A stretch of DNA of 44,716 nt from NCBI GenBank assembly GCA_913063325.1, contig CAJXYE010000037.1:1-44716 (forward strand), given 5' to 3'. The DNA comes from an uncultured Colwellia sp. (GTDB taxonomy: Bacteria; Pseudomonadota; Gammaproteobacteria; Enterobacterales; Alteromonadaceae). Positions 25,995 to 35,312 of this stretch are shown here, piece after piece (the stretch's first letter is position 1; every line of letters starts with the position of its first letter). The translations under genes were made by a program, and so were the position numbers. The notes under the pieces were generated by a model. It had not been told where the DNA came from. It searched no databases and saw nothing but the letters and a program-made list of their open reading frames with translations.

Positions 25995-27884
25995 GTGATG
26001 ACATTCATGTTTCTACACTCGGGTATTCACTTTATGGTATTACCTAGAATCAAAGTCATATCAGTTTTTATCACGACTCTCTTCATGCTTGCTTATCTTG
26101 TTGCGCAGCAAGGGCAACTTTTACAAATGGCAGATTACGCCGTTTTTGATGGTCAATCACGATACTTAGCCTCTCAATTAACAGCTGATAACGACATTGT
26201 CGTCATTGCGATTGATGATTATAGTTTACAAAAAATGAATCCTGTCGCAGGTCGCTGGGTATGGCCTAGAACCGTTCATGCCCAAGTAATACAAGCGTTA
26301 CAGTCTATGGACATTTCAGCGGTAGGGTTTGATATCTTATTTGCAGAGCAAGATATTTACCGACCAGATGCCGACCTCTATTTTAATGAGGTGCTTACTC
26401 AATCAAAGGGCGTTTACTTCGCAACCTTAGAACAAAAATTGGTTGCCGGTGGTGGCGTATTGCTGAAACAACTTCCCAAGGAGCTAGGTTTAATAAAAAC
26501 ACCATTGGCGGATAACAAGGCTAAGGGCAGTTTCATTTTGCCGTTGGCATTAGATAGGCGTCATTGGCAACTAGGTAGTATCAACTTTAATGCCGGTTTT
26601 GATGGTGTTGGCCGTTATTACGATGTTTATAGAGAGCTTTCTGGTTGGCAAATTTTATCGCTACCTGCAAGGTTGGTTAGCTCTATGAAACTGCCAATAC
26701 CTAAACAGCAGCAAATACTATTGCAATGGCAGGGCTCTGCTCTGCAACCTTACCAAACGTTAAGCTATGCAGATGTTTACCAGGCGGTAATAAATAACGA
26801 TGTCACTTACCTAGAGCAATTATCGGGAAAAATAGTGTTAATTGGTGCTACCGCATCGGGTTTATTTGATGCACGTTCAACACCATTAAACGACAATTTA
26901 CCAGGTGTTTATATGCTGGCAACCGCGGTTGATAACCTTAAGAATGAAACTTTTTTAACGGCGATAGATGATGTTAGCCAAAATCTTATTGGCATAGTTA
27001 TTATTGCACTAACTTGCGCCTGTTTTATTTGCATTAATGGTTTTGTCAGACAAGTAAGTTATGCCAGCTTAGTTATGTTAACTGCTAGCTTGCTTTTAAT
27101 AATCATCAGTACTTCATTATTAACGCATCAAGTTGTATTGTTTATTGGCTCAATACTCGTTGTTATGTTATTTAGCTTTCTTATTTTTTCTTTTATTTAC
27201 GGTTACTTAGAATATAGACATCGCCAACAAGCGTTAGCTATGTTTGGTCGGTTTTTAGATCCTCAAGTCGTTTATAAACTACTTGAAGAAGACGCTTTAT
27301 CCCCTGAGCAGCTAAATAAAAAACAAACACTGACGGTATTATTTTCTGATATTCGAAACTTCACTCAACTAGCCGAAAACAGTGATGCTGAAGCCGTGGT
27401 AAAGCTACTCAATCAATATTTCAATCAACAGGTTGCGATTATATTTAAACATCATGGCACGCTGGATAAGTTTATTGGTGATTGCGTGATGGCCTTTTGG
27501 GGGGCACCTATTCAAAATGAGCCTAAACAAGATGCCGTTGCTGCAATTAATACTGCGCTGGCAATGGAGCAACAATTATTGCTATTCCGCCAAAGCCTCC
27601 CCATAGCGTTACAAAACTTTGATATTGGAATAGGTATTCATACAGGTGAATGTATTGTCGGTATGATCGGCGCGGACTTACGGCTCGACTATACTGTTAT
27701 TGGCGACACCGTAAACTTGGCAAGCCGAATTGAAGGGCTGACTAAAAACAACGCGCGAATATTAGTTTCCGAGCAAACTAAAAAACTAACTAGTGATGTT
27801 TTTGACTTTAGTTATCAAGGAGAGCACCAAGTCAAAGGTAGACAGGGTAAAGTTCAATTGTATCAACCTCGAAGGAGAAAATAA
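25995..27884 (+). CDS. CHASE2-domain adenylate cyclase
   Basis: This protein of up to 629 residues is a class III cyclase with a large periplasmic CHASE2 sensor (about 40-310; DNDIVVIAIDDYSLQ, GRWVWPR, VGFDILFAE, KIVLIGATASGLFD). Three membrane spans (about 325-400) and a catalytic domain follow. Catalytic residues are intact: FSDIRNFTQ and IGDCVMAFWG carry the metal-binding Asp residues, with Lys in LDKFIGD and NLASRIEGLTK. Start choice is uncertain between GTG 25995 and ATG 26034 (MVLPRIKV, the better N-terminus); neither has a strong ribosome-binding site. With the preceding Cache-type cyclase, the operon has two cAMP sources with different sensors. Confidence 0.88.
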   Translation: MMTFMFLHSGIHFMVLPRIKVISVFITTLFMLAYLVAQQGQLLQMADYAVFDGQSRYLASQLTADNDIVVIAIDDYSLQKMNPVAGRWVWPRTVHAQVIQALQSMDISAVGFDILFAEQDIYRPDADLYFNEVLTQSKGVYFATLEQKLVAGGGVLLKQLPKELGLIKTPLADNKAKGSFILPLALDRRHWQLGSINFNAGFDGVGRYYDVYRELSGWQILSLPARLVSSMKLPIPKQQQILLQWQGSALQPYQTLSYADVYQAVINNDVTYLEQLSGKIVLIGATASGLFDARSTPLNDNLPGVYMLATAVDNLKNETFLTAIDDVSQNLIGIVIIALTCACFICINGFVRQVSYASLVMLTASLLLIIISTSLLTHQVVLFIGSILVVMLFSFLIFSFIYGYLEYRHRQQALAMFGRFLDPQVVYKLLEEDALSPEQLNKKQTLTVLFSDIRNFTQLAENSDAEAVVKLLNQYFNQQVAIIFKHHGTLDKFIGDCVMAFWGAPIQNEPKQDAVAAINTALAMEQQLLLFRQSLPIALQNFDIGIGIHTGECIVGMIGADLRLDYTVIGDTVNLASRIEGLTKNNARILVSEQTKKLTSDVFDFSYQGEHQVKGRQGKVQLYQPRRRK

Positions 27885-27886
27885 TA

Positions 27887-28468
27887 ATGCCTAGATATGT
27901 TAATTATTGCCTTTCAATAATTGTTACTCCGTTATTTATTACGACAGTGCTGCTTTTTACCTTAGTCAGTGTCAATGTTAGTTTTGCTTTTACCGCAAAC
28001 CTAACCCCACAACAATCAAAGAGTGTACGTCTTGGGCAAGTGATAAAAAAAGTTAACTTGTTAAAACAACCTAATTATCAAAGTGATATTACTGGTTCTA
28101 TTGCTGCGAAAGAAAAGGTTAAGATTCAAACAAGAAAAAGTGCTTGGTACTTTATTTCAACAGCAACTTCCCCCCAGACAAGTGATCTCTCTGGTTGGGT
28201 AAATATGTTAAATGTCAGATTTGTCGCTGCGGCTAAACGAGAAGGAGAACTGGGTGTTGAGTCACTTTTCTCGAGTGTTACTAATGATAGCTTACCGACA
28301 GTATCTACCGGTGTACGCGGTTTTGATGTCGATGATTTAAAAAAAGCAAAAGCTAATTTAAAGCAAGTTGCTTTACTTAATACTTATGCCGTCTCAGCAG
28401 GTGCAGCAGCAAGGTTTGCCAAGCAGGGCAAGCTTAAAGTAAGTCATATCAAAGTGAAGGAGGACTAA
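27887..28468 (+). CDS. Exported SH3-like domain protein
   Basis: This 193-residue protein has a hydrophobic N-terminal signal (about 9-35). A bacterial SH3-like fold follows around 45-105 (VNLLKQPNYQSDITGSIAAKEKVKI, WYFI, LSGWVNMLNVRF). A polar C-terminus ends in a KAKANLKQVALLNTYAVSAG helix. SH3b domains usually bind peptidoglycan or proteins in the periplasm. AAGGAG precedes the ATG, two bases after the cyclase stop, so it is firmly in the operon and 3 bp from the M48 protease gene. Confidence 0.8.
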   Translation: MPRYVNYCLSIIVTPLFITTVLLFTLVSVNVSFAFTANLTPQQSKSVRLGQVIKKVNLLKQPNYQSDITGSIAAKEKVKIQTRKSAWYFISTATSPQTSDLSGWVNMLNVRFVAAAKREGELGVESLFSSVTNDSLPTVSTGVRGFDVDDLKKAKANLKQVALLNTYAVSAGAAARFAKQGKLKVSHIKVKED

Positions 28469-28471
28469 AAA

Positions 28472-29386
28472 ATGAAATATTTTAATCGTTTAACTTATTC
28501 AAATACGACAAATCACACTGCAAGTTATGCAATCTTTCTAGCCGTTGTTTTAAGCTGTTCACTGCTTGCTTGTAAAAGTACCGGTTTTAAAATTGGAAAC
28601 CTTGATGTCGGTAAACTTGTAGAGCAAGGCGTGAACGTTTTTAATGCCAATAACATTGACGAAGAGCAAGAAATTCAATTTGGCGAAAATATGTCAGCGG
28701 TATTATTAGGGACTAGGCCACTGTATGAGAATAAGGATATTAATCTTTACGTTAATAAGGTCGGCATGTGGCTAGCCGCTAATAGTTCAAGACCCCATCT
28801 ACCTTGGCAATTTGGTGTTATTAATAGTACGGCAATTAATGCTTTTGCCGCACCCGGTGGTTTTGTCTTCATCACCTCGGGTATGTTGATGCAACTGGAA
28901 AATGAAAGCCAATTAGCGGCCGTGTTAGCCCATGAAATTGCCCATATAACACAAAAGCATCATTTAAACGCCATTAAAGATGATGCTAACAGAAGTGCAG
29001 TTACAGAGAGCTTATTTATTTCAGCACAGGCATATCAAGACAATACCGAGTCAAGCAATGAAGATAAAGGTTATCGAATTTGGGCAAAAAAAGTGACAGG
29101 CATGGCACAAGATCTATATAGCAAAGGGCTTGACCGAGATGATGAGTTTCAAGCCGATCAATATGGTATACGTTTATTGGCTAAATCTGGCTATGATGCT
29201 TTTGCTTATATAGATAACTTACAAATCATTGCATCCATTGCTGCTGATGATAGTGCTTTAGCATTATTATATAAAACTCATCCTACGCCTTCGCAAAGAC
29301 TCGAAGCCTTAGCTAACCAACTAGATAAACTGGCGATGAATGATGGTTTATTACTTACCAAACGCTTTAAGCAAGAGATGAATTAA
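28472..29386 (+). CDS. M48-family lipoprotein metalloprotease
   Basis: This 304-residue protein has a lipoprotein signal with lipobox LLAC (Cys34). The zinc site HEIAH spans 154-158, and the third ligand Glu lies in DDEFQADQYG, the M48 pattern of BepA/LoiP-type periplasmic proteases. FAAPGGFVFITSGML before the site is also typical. The C-terminus has THPTPSQRLEAL, as in M48 proteins. A role in outer-membrane protein or peptidoglycan quality control is likely. It ends the operon with the SH3 protein, which may be its partner. Confidence 0.88.
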   Translation: MKYFNRLTYSNTTNHTASYAIFLAVVLSCSLLACKSTGFKIGNLDVGKLVEQGVNVFNANNIDEEQEIQFGENMSAVLLGTRPLYENKDINLYVNKVGMWLAANSSRPHLPWQFGVINSTAINAFAAPGGFVFITSGMLMQLENESQLAAVLAHEIAHITQKHHLNAIKDDANRSAVTESLFISAQAYQDNTESSNEDKGYRIWAKKVTGMAQDLYSKGLDRDDEFQADQYGIRLLAKSGYDAFAYIDNLQIIASIAADDSALALLYKTHPTPSQRLEALANQLDKLAMNDGLLLTKRFKQEMN

Positions 29387-29459
29387 TCCCCATTGGCTCA
29401 ATTTGACTAAGTTTTATATACAAGCACAAATTATGACAACCTACTTTGTATCAAACGAA

Positions 29460-30524
29460 TTAAAGTAAATTGGTTAGGGCAATACCTATACCAAAGCGCT
29501 TTTGGTTGACGTTGTAGTCAATTAAACTTTCGCCATAACCGCTACTCATTTGCGCATAACCTTTCAGTTTACCCCATAATGGGAAGGTCACGCCAAACTC
29601 AATAAATCCGTTATGGGTAGCAAAATTATTACGACCTTTGAAAGAAAACTCATAGTCAGTGTCGTATTTATAGAGCAGGCCAAGCTCAAAGTGGCCCATA
29701 TAATCGAGAATATCCGGATTATCATCTCCTTGACCATCGGCAGGTGATTCTTTCTCACTTTCTGGAATTCGATACCATGGGCGCAATGATAGGGCAAAAT
29801 TTCGCTTTTCATAAAGGTAGTTAACATAGACACGATTCCAGCTTCTTGATAATACTTGTGAACGACCGTTTGATTGATGTTCACCGCCAACCACTAATGC
29901 TGAATTACCACCAAAAGGGTGAAAGCTAATGGGGGTGAAATAGAAAAACTCTGGCTGGTAATTGGTTTCTCTAAAAGGTTTAGATATTTCTGCCGAGTAA
30001 ATTTGCCACCATGACTGTAAGGTGAAGCCAAAAAATAGCTGATCACCTTCGCGAAATAAACTGTCAGTAAGCAGTGGTACTTTTAAACTGAGTTGAAACT
30101 TTGCTTCGATGTCTTTTAGCTCATCAGCCCAATCAGAAAAACCTTGGTAAGCTTCTCGATTAATTTCGTCGACCATAGATAAAGGTAAAATGTAATTCAT
30201 TTTATGTGGCGTGAGTACATAAGGATCGGCAGCGGTTCTTTTTTCTCGGATAACTCGGTTAGCTAAAACCCCTAACTCAACACTTTTACCGGTTGTTTTA
30301 CTCATGACTCTTTCAGCAACTTTTTGTTCACAGTAGTGTTCAATTTCCGCTAACGTGGCTGCTTTATCGGCACTTTTAATGGCTTTAAATAAACACATTT
30401 CGAACATGGCTTTATGGGAGGGCAGTTCTAATTCATCCATTTTACTATCAGCTGAATTGGCTTGCGTGATAATTGATAAAACAAGTAACAGTAGACAAAA
30501 TAAACGGCAGTGTATTGATATCAT
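29460..30524 (-). CDS. pldA: Outer-membrane phospholipase A (OMPLA)
   Basis: This 354-residue protein has a signal peptide ending near QANSA. The OMPLA active site is visible: His216 and Ser218 in EHQSNG, followed by SRSWNR with Asn230, giving the His-Ser-Asn arrangement of the family. The remainder is a 12-strand barrel in style. An N-terminal extension of about 90 residues (Cys, coiled) precedes the barrel compared with E. coli. It hydrolyses phospholipids in the outer leaflet when the membrane is disturbed. It faces the cyclase operon tail to tail, with no clear terminator in the 73-bp gap. Confidence 0.92.
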   Translation of the reverse strand: MISIHCRLFCLLLLVLSIITQANSADSKMDELELPSHKAMFEMCLFKAIKSADKAATLAEIEHYCEQKVAERVMSKTTGKSVELGVLANRVIREKRTAADPYVLTPHKMNYILPLSMVDEINREAYQGFSDWADELKDIEAKFQLSLKVPLLTDSLFREGDQLFFGFTLQSWWQIYSAEISKPFRETNYQPEFFYFTPISFHPFGGNSALVVGGEHQSNGRSQVLSRSWNRVYVNYLYEKRNFALSLRPWYRIPESEKESPADGQGDDNPDILDYMGHFELGLLYKYDTDYEFSFKGRNNFATHNGFIEFGVTFPLWGKLKGYAQMSSGYGESLIDYNVNQKRFGIGIALTNLL

Positions 30525-30847
30525 AATAGTTGATGGTTGTAGCTGAAATTGCTGGCGATTATAGCCTATCGAGCCTTCAATCTGTAGTCAGAGATCGCCA
30601 TAATAAATAACTAATATCCACTCCAATATCCGGAAATTATTGCTGCACGGTAAACGTCGACCTATTTCATCGGCTAAGTTGTTTCAAAATTATCACTAAG
30701 TATGTCTAATTATGTCAGATAATTTCAAAGCATTTCACCGTGGTGATTGGTCGTGTTTTTATCTCGATTAACCGCAAGCGCTCTTTCTTTATTCCTGAGT
30801 ACTTGTATCTTGATTGTTAAATAATGTAACTCACCATTGGAATTGCA
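30525..30847. promoter_or_regulatory. Divergent region between pldA and the RND operon
   Basis: No gene is convincing here. A direct repeat TATGTC occurs at 30701 and 30711 (10-bp period), next to a small inverted repeat ATTAT/ATAAT, and may be an operator. A 23-codon GTG frame (30753-30824) has hydrophobic leader character but no good ribosome-binding site. The promoter of the RND operon must lie in this stretch. Confidence 0.3.
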
Positions 30848-33800
30848 ATGAAACTCACCAAGAGCGCTTTAACTAGTCCAGCAGCCGTAGCTGTCGTTGT
30901 TGCCCTAACTTTACTTGTCGGCATGCTCAGTTTATTTAAATTACCCGTTCAGTTATTTCCTGATATTGAACGCCCACAAATAGGCATACAAACCTCTTGG
31001 CGTGCGGCATCACCTAAAGAAATTGAATCTGAGATTGTTGAACCCCAAGAGCAAGTGTTACGTGGTATCCCTGGGTTAGAATCAATGAGGGCTTTTGCTA
31101 ATAGAGGTGGCGCTTACATTAATTTATCTTTTGGTGTTGGCACTAATATGGAGCAAACGTTAATTGAAGTGATCAGCCGAATGACACGTGTTGCTAATTT
31201 GCCACAAGATGCCAGACCACCACGAGTTATGCTTGGTGGTGGTCGAGGTAATACCCCAGCGCTGACATTTTTCTTTTTACAGGCGTTACCGGGTAATGGC
31301 CAAGATATTAGTCAATATATGGATTTTACCAATGATGTCATCAGGCCGCGGCTTGAAGCGGTTGAAGGCGTTGCTAGTGTAGAAACGTTTTCGGAGCGAA
31401 ACCGAGAAGAATTACAAATTCGCTATGACCCTATTAAAGCCGCGGAGTATGGTATTGAAATACCACGTCTAATTTCCTTAGTTTCCGCTAGTGACGATGT
31501 TTCAGGTGGCTTTATCGATGTTGGTAGACGTCAATACACTTTACGTTACAGTGGTAAATACAGTGTTGATGAGTTATCCGAGTTAATGCTTGAGTCTCGT
31601 GGTGGCCGTAATATCCGCTTGAGTGATATTGCTACGGTGAAGGTTAGCAATACCGACAGACAAGGTATGGCGGTACAAAATGGTAATCCAGCCTTTTCAA
31701 TGCGCATTAATAGAGCCAATGGTGCCAATGTTTTAGAAACGTTAAATAGAGTAAAGACAGAGGTCAACTTACTTAATAATGAATTATTGGCGGATAAAAA
31801 ATTAGTGATGGTACAGTCTTTTGATGCCTCAGTATTTATTTACCGCGCTATTAACCTGGTGACGAGTAATTTATTCGCCGGTATTATTCTATCGCTATCA
31901 GTATTGTGGTTTTTCATTCGCCGAATGCGCGCAACGTTAATTATTGCTACCGCTATTCCGGTGAGTTTGTTAAGCACTTTTATCGTTTTAGAGATCACTG
32001 GTCGTTCACTGAATGTTATTTCATTAGCGGGTTTAGCTTTTGCGGTGGGCATGGTGCTAGATGCCGCTATTGTGGTATTAGAAAATATATTACGCATGCG
32101 TGATAAAGGTTTGAATGAACATGATAGTGCTGAGCAAGGCGCAGAACAGGTTTGGGGAGCTCTACTTGCCTCTACAGCGACAACCGTAGCGATATTTTTA
32201 CCGGTATTTTTCTTAAAAGATATAGAAGGGCAACTCTTTGGTGATTTAGCCCTAACAATCGCTATTGCAGTCTCTGTTTCACTTATCGTTGCCGTGGTAC
32301 TGCTACCTGTTCTATCAAAATACTTTTTAAAACAACAAGAAGTAAACGATCCCAACAAAAAACTGTGGCAGAGAATTACTCGCTTTGTTATGAGCATCAC
32401 AGGTAATCGTACTAAACGTCTATCTCTCTCGGCGACCCTTTTAATATTACCCGTTGTCATAACCATAATTGCCATGCCTAAACTGGATTATTTACCACCA
32501 GTAAAGCGCGATGCCATAGACGCTAACTTACAATTCCCGCCGGGCTCAAATGTTAAAACTATCGAAAAAGAAGTTATTCAACCTATTGTTGAGCGTTTAC
32601 AGCCTTATATGGACGGCACCAAAGAGCCGGCATTAAAGAACTATTATATTTTTGGTGGCTCGTGGGGTGGTAGCTTAGGGGTTCGAGTAAAAGACCAAGA
32701 CCGAGTGGATGAGCTACTTGAGATTGTTAAAAATGAAATATTAATCGACCTACCGGATACGCGTGTATTTGCCAGACAAGGTAATTTATTTGGCGGTTTT
32801 GGCGGCGGTAGAAGCGTACAAGTACATTTGCAATCTAAAGATACCAAAGCCTTGCAAGAAGTAGCGCGCCAAGGCATGGATTGGATAAAAGAAGCCATTG
32901 AAGGGGCTAACGTAAACGCAAACCCTGGCCTTTCGATGTCAGAACCAGAAATTAATTTAAGCCCTAATGACCGTAATATATTAGAGCAAGGCTGGAATCG
33001 CCGCGATGTTGGTCGTGTGGTGCGAACGTTAGGCGACGGACTGTATGTAGGTGAGTATTTTAATGGTAGTAAACGTTTGAATATGATTTTACGTGCCGAT
33101 GGTTGGGATGATCCTGATAACTTAGGTGATGTGCCAGTTGTTACTGGAAACGGCAGCGTCACGCAGTTATCTCATTTAGTCGATATACAACGTACTGTAG
33201 GTCCAAGCCGATTAACGCGTATTGACGGACAGCGTACTATTAGCCTAAATGTTAATCCTCCGAAAGGCTGGTCGTTAGAAGAAACCATCTCAGCTTTAAA
33301 AGCTGAAGTAGAGCCCAAATTACGCAGTATCATGCCAGCAGGCGGCAATATTCAATATGGCGGCAGTGCCGATCAACTCGAAAAAGCGATTACAGTAATG
33401 GCTGAAAACTTTGCTTTTGCTTTGGTGATTTTATTCTTACTGATGGCTGCATTGTTCAAATCAATCAAAGACAGCTTGTTGGTAGTTATTACCATTCCTT
33501 TAGCGACTGTTGGCGGTATTTTAGCACTGCAACTACTTAACTTGAGTGTCTTTCAACCTCTTGATTTACTAACCATGATTGGTTTTATCATTTTGCTGGG
33601 CTTAGTGGTGAACAACGCTATTTTGTTGGTGCATCAAACTCGATTAGGTCAGCAAGATGGACTTGAGCGTTCAGAGGCTATTGAGCAGGCATTAAGCTTG
33701 CGCTTACGACCTATATTTATGAGTACAGCAACGAGCTTTTTTGGCATGTTACCGTTATTACTTATGCCAGGGGCGGGCAGTGTTATTTATCGCGGTCTAG

Positions 33801-33952
33801 CGGCAGTTATTGTCGGCGGTTTAGCGTTTAGTACAATATTTACCATAGTGTTATTGCCATGTTTATTAAGACTATCTAAACACGATTTCTTCTTAAGCCG
33901 CAGTAAAAAAGACACAGTACAACAGTTACCAAGCGCTCGAGTTAAAGCGTAA
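30848..33952 (+). CDS. RND efflux transporter permease (AcrB/HAE1-like)
   Basis: This 1034-residue protein has the full RND architecture: an N-terminal span, a large periplasmic porter loop, five spans around 340-490, then a repeat of the pattern with spans around 860-1010. Typical motifs include FPDIERPQIGI near the start, AFAVGMVLDAAIVVLENI in TM4 and LLGLVVNNAILLV in TM10. The proton relay differs from AcrB: the Asp-Asp pair of TM4 is Asp-Ala, and the TM10 Lys is Asn. The transporter may still use the single Asp, as in metal-efflux members. The adaptor gene follows instead of preceding it, and no outer-membrane channel is encoded. Confidence 0.9.
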   Translation: MKLTKSALTSPAAVAVVVALTLLVGMLSLFKLPVQLFPDIERPQIGIQTSWRAASPKEIESEIVEPQEQVLRGIPGLESMRAFANRGGAYINLSFGVGTNMEQTLIEVISRMTRVANLPQDARPPRVMLGGGRGNTPALTFFFLQALPGNGQDISQYMDFTNDVIRPRLEAVEGVASVETFSERNREELQIRYDPIKAAEYGIEIPRLISLVSASDDVSGGFIDVGRRQYTLRYSGKYSVDELSELMLESRGGRNIRLSDIATVKVSNTDRQGMAVQNGNPAFSMRINRANGANVLETLNRVKTEVNLLNNELLADKKLVMVQSFDASVFIYRAINLVTSNLFAGIILSLSVLWFFIRRMRATLIIATAIPVSLLSTFIVLEITGRSLNVISLAGLAFAVGMVLDAAIVVLENILRMRDKGLNEHDSAEQGAEQVWGALLASTATTVAIFLPVFFLKDIEGQLFGDLALTIAIAVSVSLIVAVVLLPVLSKYFLKQQEVNDPNKKLWQRITRFVMSITGNRTKRLSLSATLLILPVVITIIAMPKLDYLPPVKRDAIDANLQFPPGSNVKTIEKEVIQPIVERLQPYMDGTKEPALKNYYIFGGSWGGSLGVRVKDQDRVDELLEIVKNEILIDLPDTRVFARQGNLFGGFGGGRSVQVHLQSKDTKALQEVARQGMDWIKEAIEGANVNANPGLSMSEPEINLSPNDRNILEQGWNRRDVGRVVRTLGDGLYVGEYFNGSKRLNMILRADGWDDPDNLGDVPVVTGNGSVTQLSHLVDIQRTVGPSRLTRIDGQRTISLNVNPPKGWSLEETISALKAEVEPKLRSIMPAGGNIQYGGSADQLEKAITVMAENFAFALVILFLLMAALFKSIKDSLLVVITIPLATVGGILALQLLNLSVFQPLDLLTMIGFIILLGLVVNNAILLVHQTRLGQQDGLERSEAIEQALSLRLRPIFMSTATSFFGMLPLLLMPGAGSVIYRGLAAVIVGGLAFSTIFTIVLLPCLLRLSKHDFFLSRSKKDTVQQLPSARVKA

Positions 33953-33980
33953 TAACAAATCAGAGATTAAGGAATAAATC

Positions 33981-35162
33981 ATGAATAATTTAATGCTAAC
34001 CAATGTTGTACCACCGAAGATGACACATTCAAAGTTTGTGTCTTTAAAGAAAAAACCTGGAAAAATTGAGCTGCACAGCTCTGTACTGGTAACGTTTTCA
34101 TTTATATCAGCGCTTGTCTTATTGAGCTTTAGTGGTAAAGCCACTGCTGAGACACCGGAAAAGCCAGCACACTTAGTCAGTGTTGAGTCGGTTAAAAAAG
34201 AGCAAGTAAAACCGAGTATTTGGTTACCAGCTAATGTTATCAGTCGAAAAAACTCCCCTATCTCTGCCGAGCAAACGGGACAGTTACTGTGGATTGAAGA
34301 GGTAGGTAGTCAAGTTGAAAAAGGCCAGCTGTTAGCTCAAATTGATGATAGACATTTGAAATTGCAATTGGCGGGTCAACAAGCACAAGGTAAGCAGCAT
34401 CAAGCGAATGTCGATTATCTCACCGGACAAAAAGCACGATTCTTAAAATTGCGAGAAAAAAACAATTCAGCATTAAGTGAATATGAGCGTGTTAATAAAG
34501 ATCTTATCATAGCCACGAACGAAGTTGTCGCTTTGAATATTTCGATGGAACAAACCTTACTTGCCTTAGAAAAAACATCTATAAAAGCACCTTTTGCTGG
34601 AAATATCAGTAAACGATTTGTACATGTTGGTGAGTTAATTGCCGTTGGCCGTCCATTGGTGCAACTCATAGATACTAAGAATCTTGATATTAAAATTGCA
34701 GCGCCAATTTCAATCGCACCTTTTCTGAAAAAAGGCAGCAAAGTGATGGTTAAGTGGAATCAAACCTTGCTTGAACTACCTGTGCGTACCTGGAGTCAGG
34801 CGGGCGATCAAGCTTCACGCACTTTTGATGTAAGACTTGCTGCCGATGGTATCGAGATGTTAGCGGGTACACCTGTGACGGTTTCTTTACCTAAGCAATC
34901 GCCAAGAGAAGCGATTTTAGTACCACGTGATGCATTGATATTACGAGAAAATGAAACGTATGTATTAACCATAGATGATGATAAACAAGCTCAAAAGGTG
35001 TCTGTACTTATTGGTCAAGGTGTCAATCGTTGGGTATCAGTAACGGGCGCTTTATCGGTCAGTGATAGTGTTGTTGTTCGTGGTGGTGAGCGTTTACAAA
35101 GTGGTGAGAAAGTTCGATTTATTAATGATAAAAAGGATGTTGTCATTGCTCAGGTTAATTAA
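33981..35162 (+). CDS. RND efflux periplasmic adaptor subunit
   Basis: This 393-residue membrane fusion protein has an N-terminal anchor or signal (about 35-52, ending KATAE). A split lipoyl domain follows (SAEQTGQLLWIEEVGSQVEKG and IKAPFAGNISKRFVHVG), then a helical hairpin between the halves (about 125-190). A beta-barrel and a membrane-proximal domain (VPRDALILRENETYV, GVNRWVSV) end it. It should pair with the RND permease encoded 28 bp upstream and with a TolC-type channel elsewhere. AAGGAA lies before the ATG. An intrinsic terminator follows. Confidence 0.9.
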   Translation: MNNLMLTNVVPPKMTHSKFVSLKKKPGKIELHSSVLVTFSFISALVLLSFSGKATAETPEKPAHLVSVESVKKEQVKPSIWLPANVISRKNSPISAEQTGQLLWIEEVGSQVEKGQLLAQIDDRHLKLQLAGQQAQGKQHQANVDYLTGQKARFLKLREKNNSALSEYERVNKDLIIATNEVVALNISMEQTLLALEKTSIKAPFAGNISKRFVHVGELIAVGRPLVQLIDTKNLDIKIAAPISIAPFLKKGSKVMVKWNQTLLELPVRTWSQAGDQASRTFDVRLAADGIEMLAGTPVTVSLPKQSPREAILVPRDALILRENETYVLTIDDDKQAQKVSVLIGQGVNRWVSVTGALSVSDSVVVRGGERLQSGEKVRFINDKKDVVIAQVN

Positions 35163-35263
35163 TTTAGCTGCCAGTTACCAATTAAAGCAGAGGTGTTAAA
35201 ATAACTGGTAACTGATACCTATTAAATATAACCAGTTTTGCTCACTATTGTTTGTGTGAGCTC

Positions 35264-35296
35264 AGCCGACTCGTGTGGCCACTTGTCGGCTTTTTT
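35264..35296 (+). terminator. Rho-independent terminator of the RND operon
   Basis: AGCCGAC and GTCGGCT form a 7-bp GC-rich stem around a 14-base loop, followed by a run of T. It lies about 100 bp after the adaptor stop and may also shield the convergent phosphatase gene. Confidence 0.85.
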
Positions 35297-35312
35297 ATTG
35301 CTAATTTTTACT

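Noticed and set aside
30753..30824. 23-residue leader peptide before the RND permease
   Set aside because: It is hydrophobic and in a plausible place, but starts at GTG without a ribosome-binding site and shows no attenuator structure after it.
31840..32475. 211-codon antisense frame inside the RND permease gene
   Set aside because: It lies opposite conserved membrane spans, has a low-complexity composition with no recognisable domain, and has no ribosome-binding site.
32644..33162. 172-codon antisense frame inside the RND permease gene
   Set aside because: It is rich in Ser, Pro and Arg, as expected for the complement of the coding strand, and lies in a well-conserved gene.
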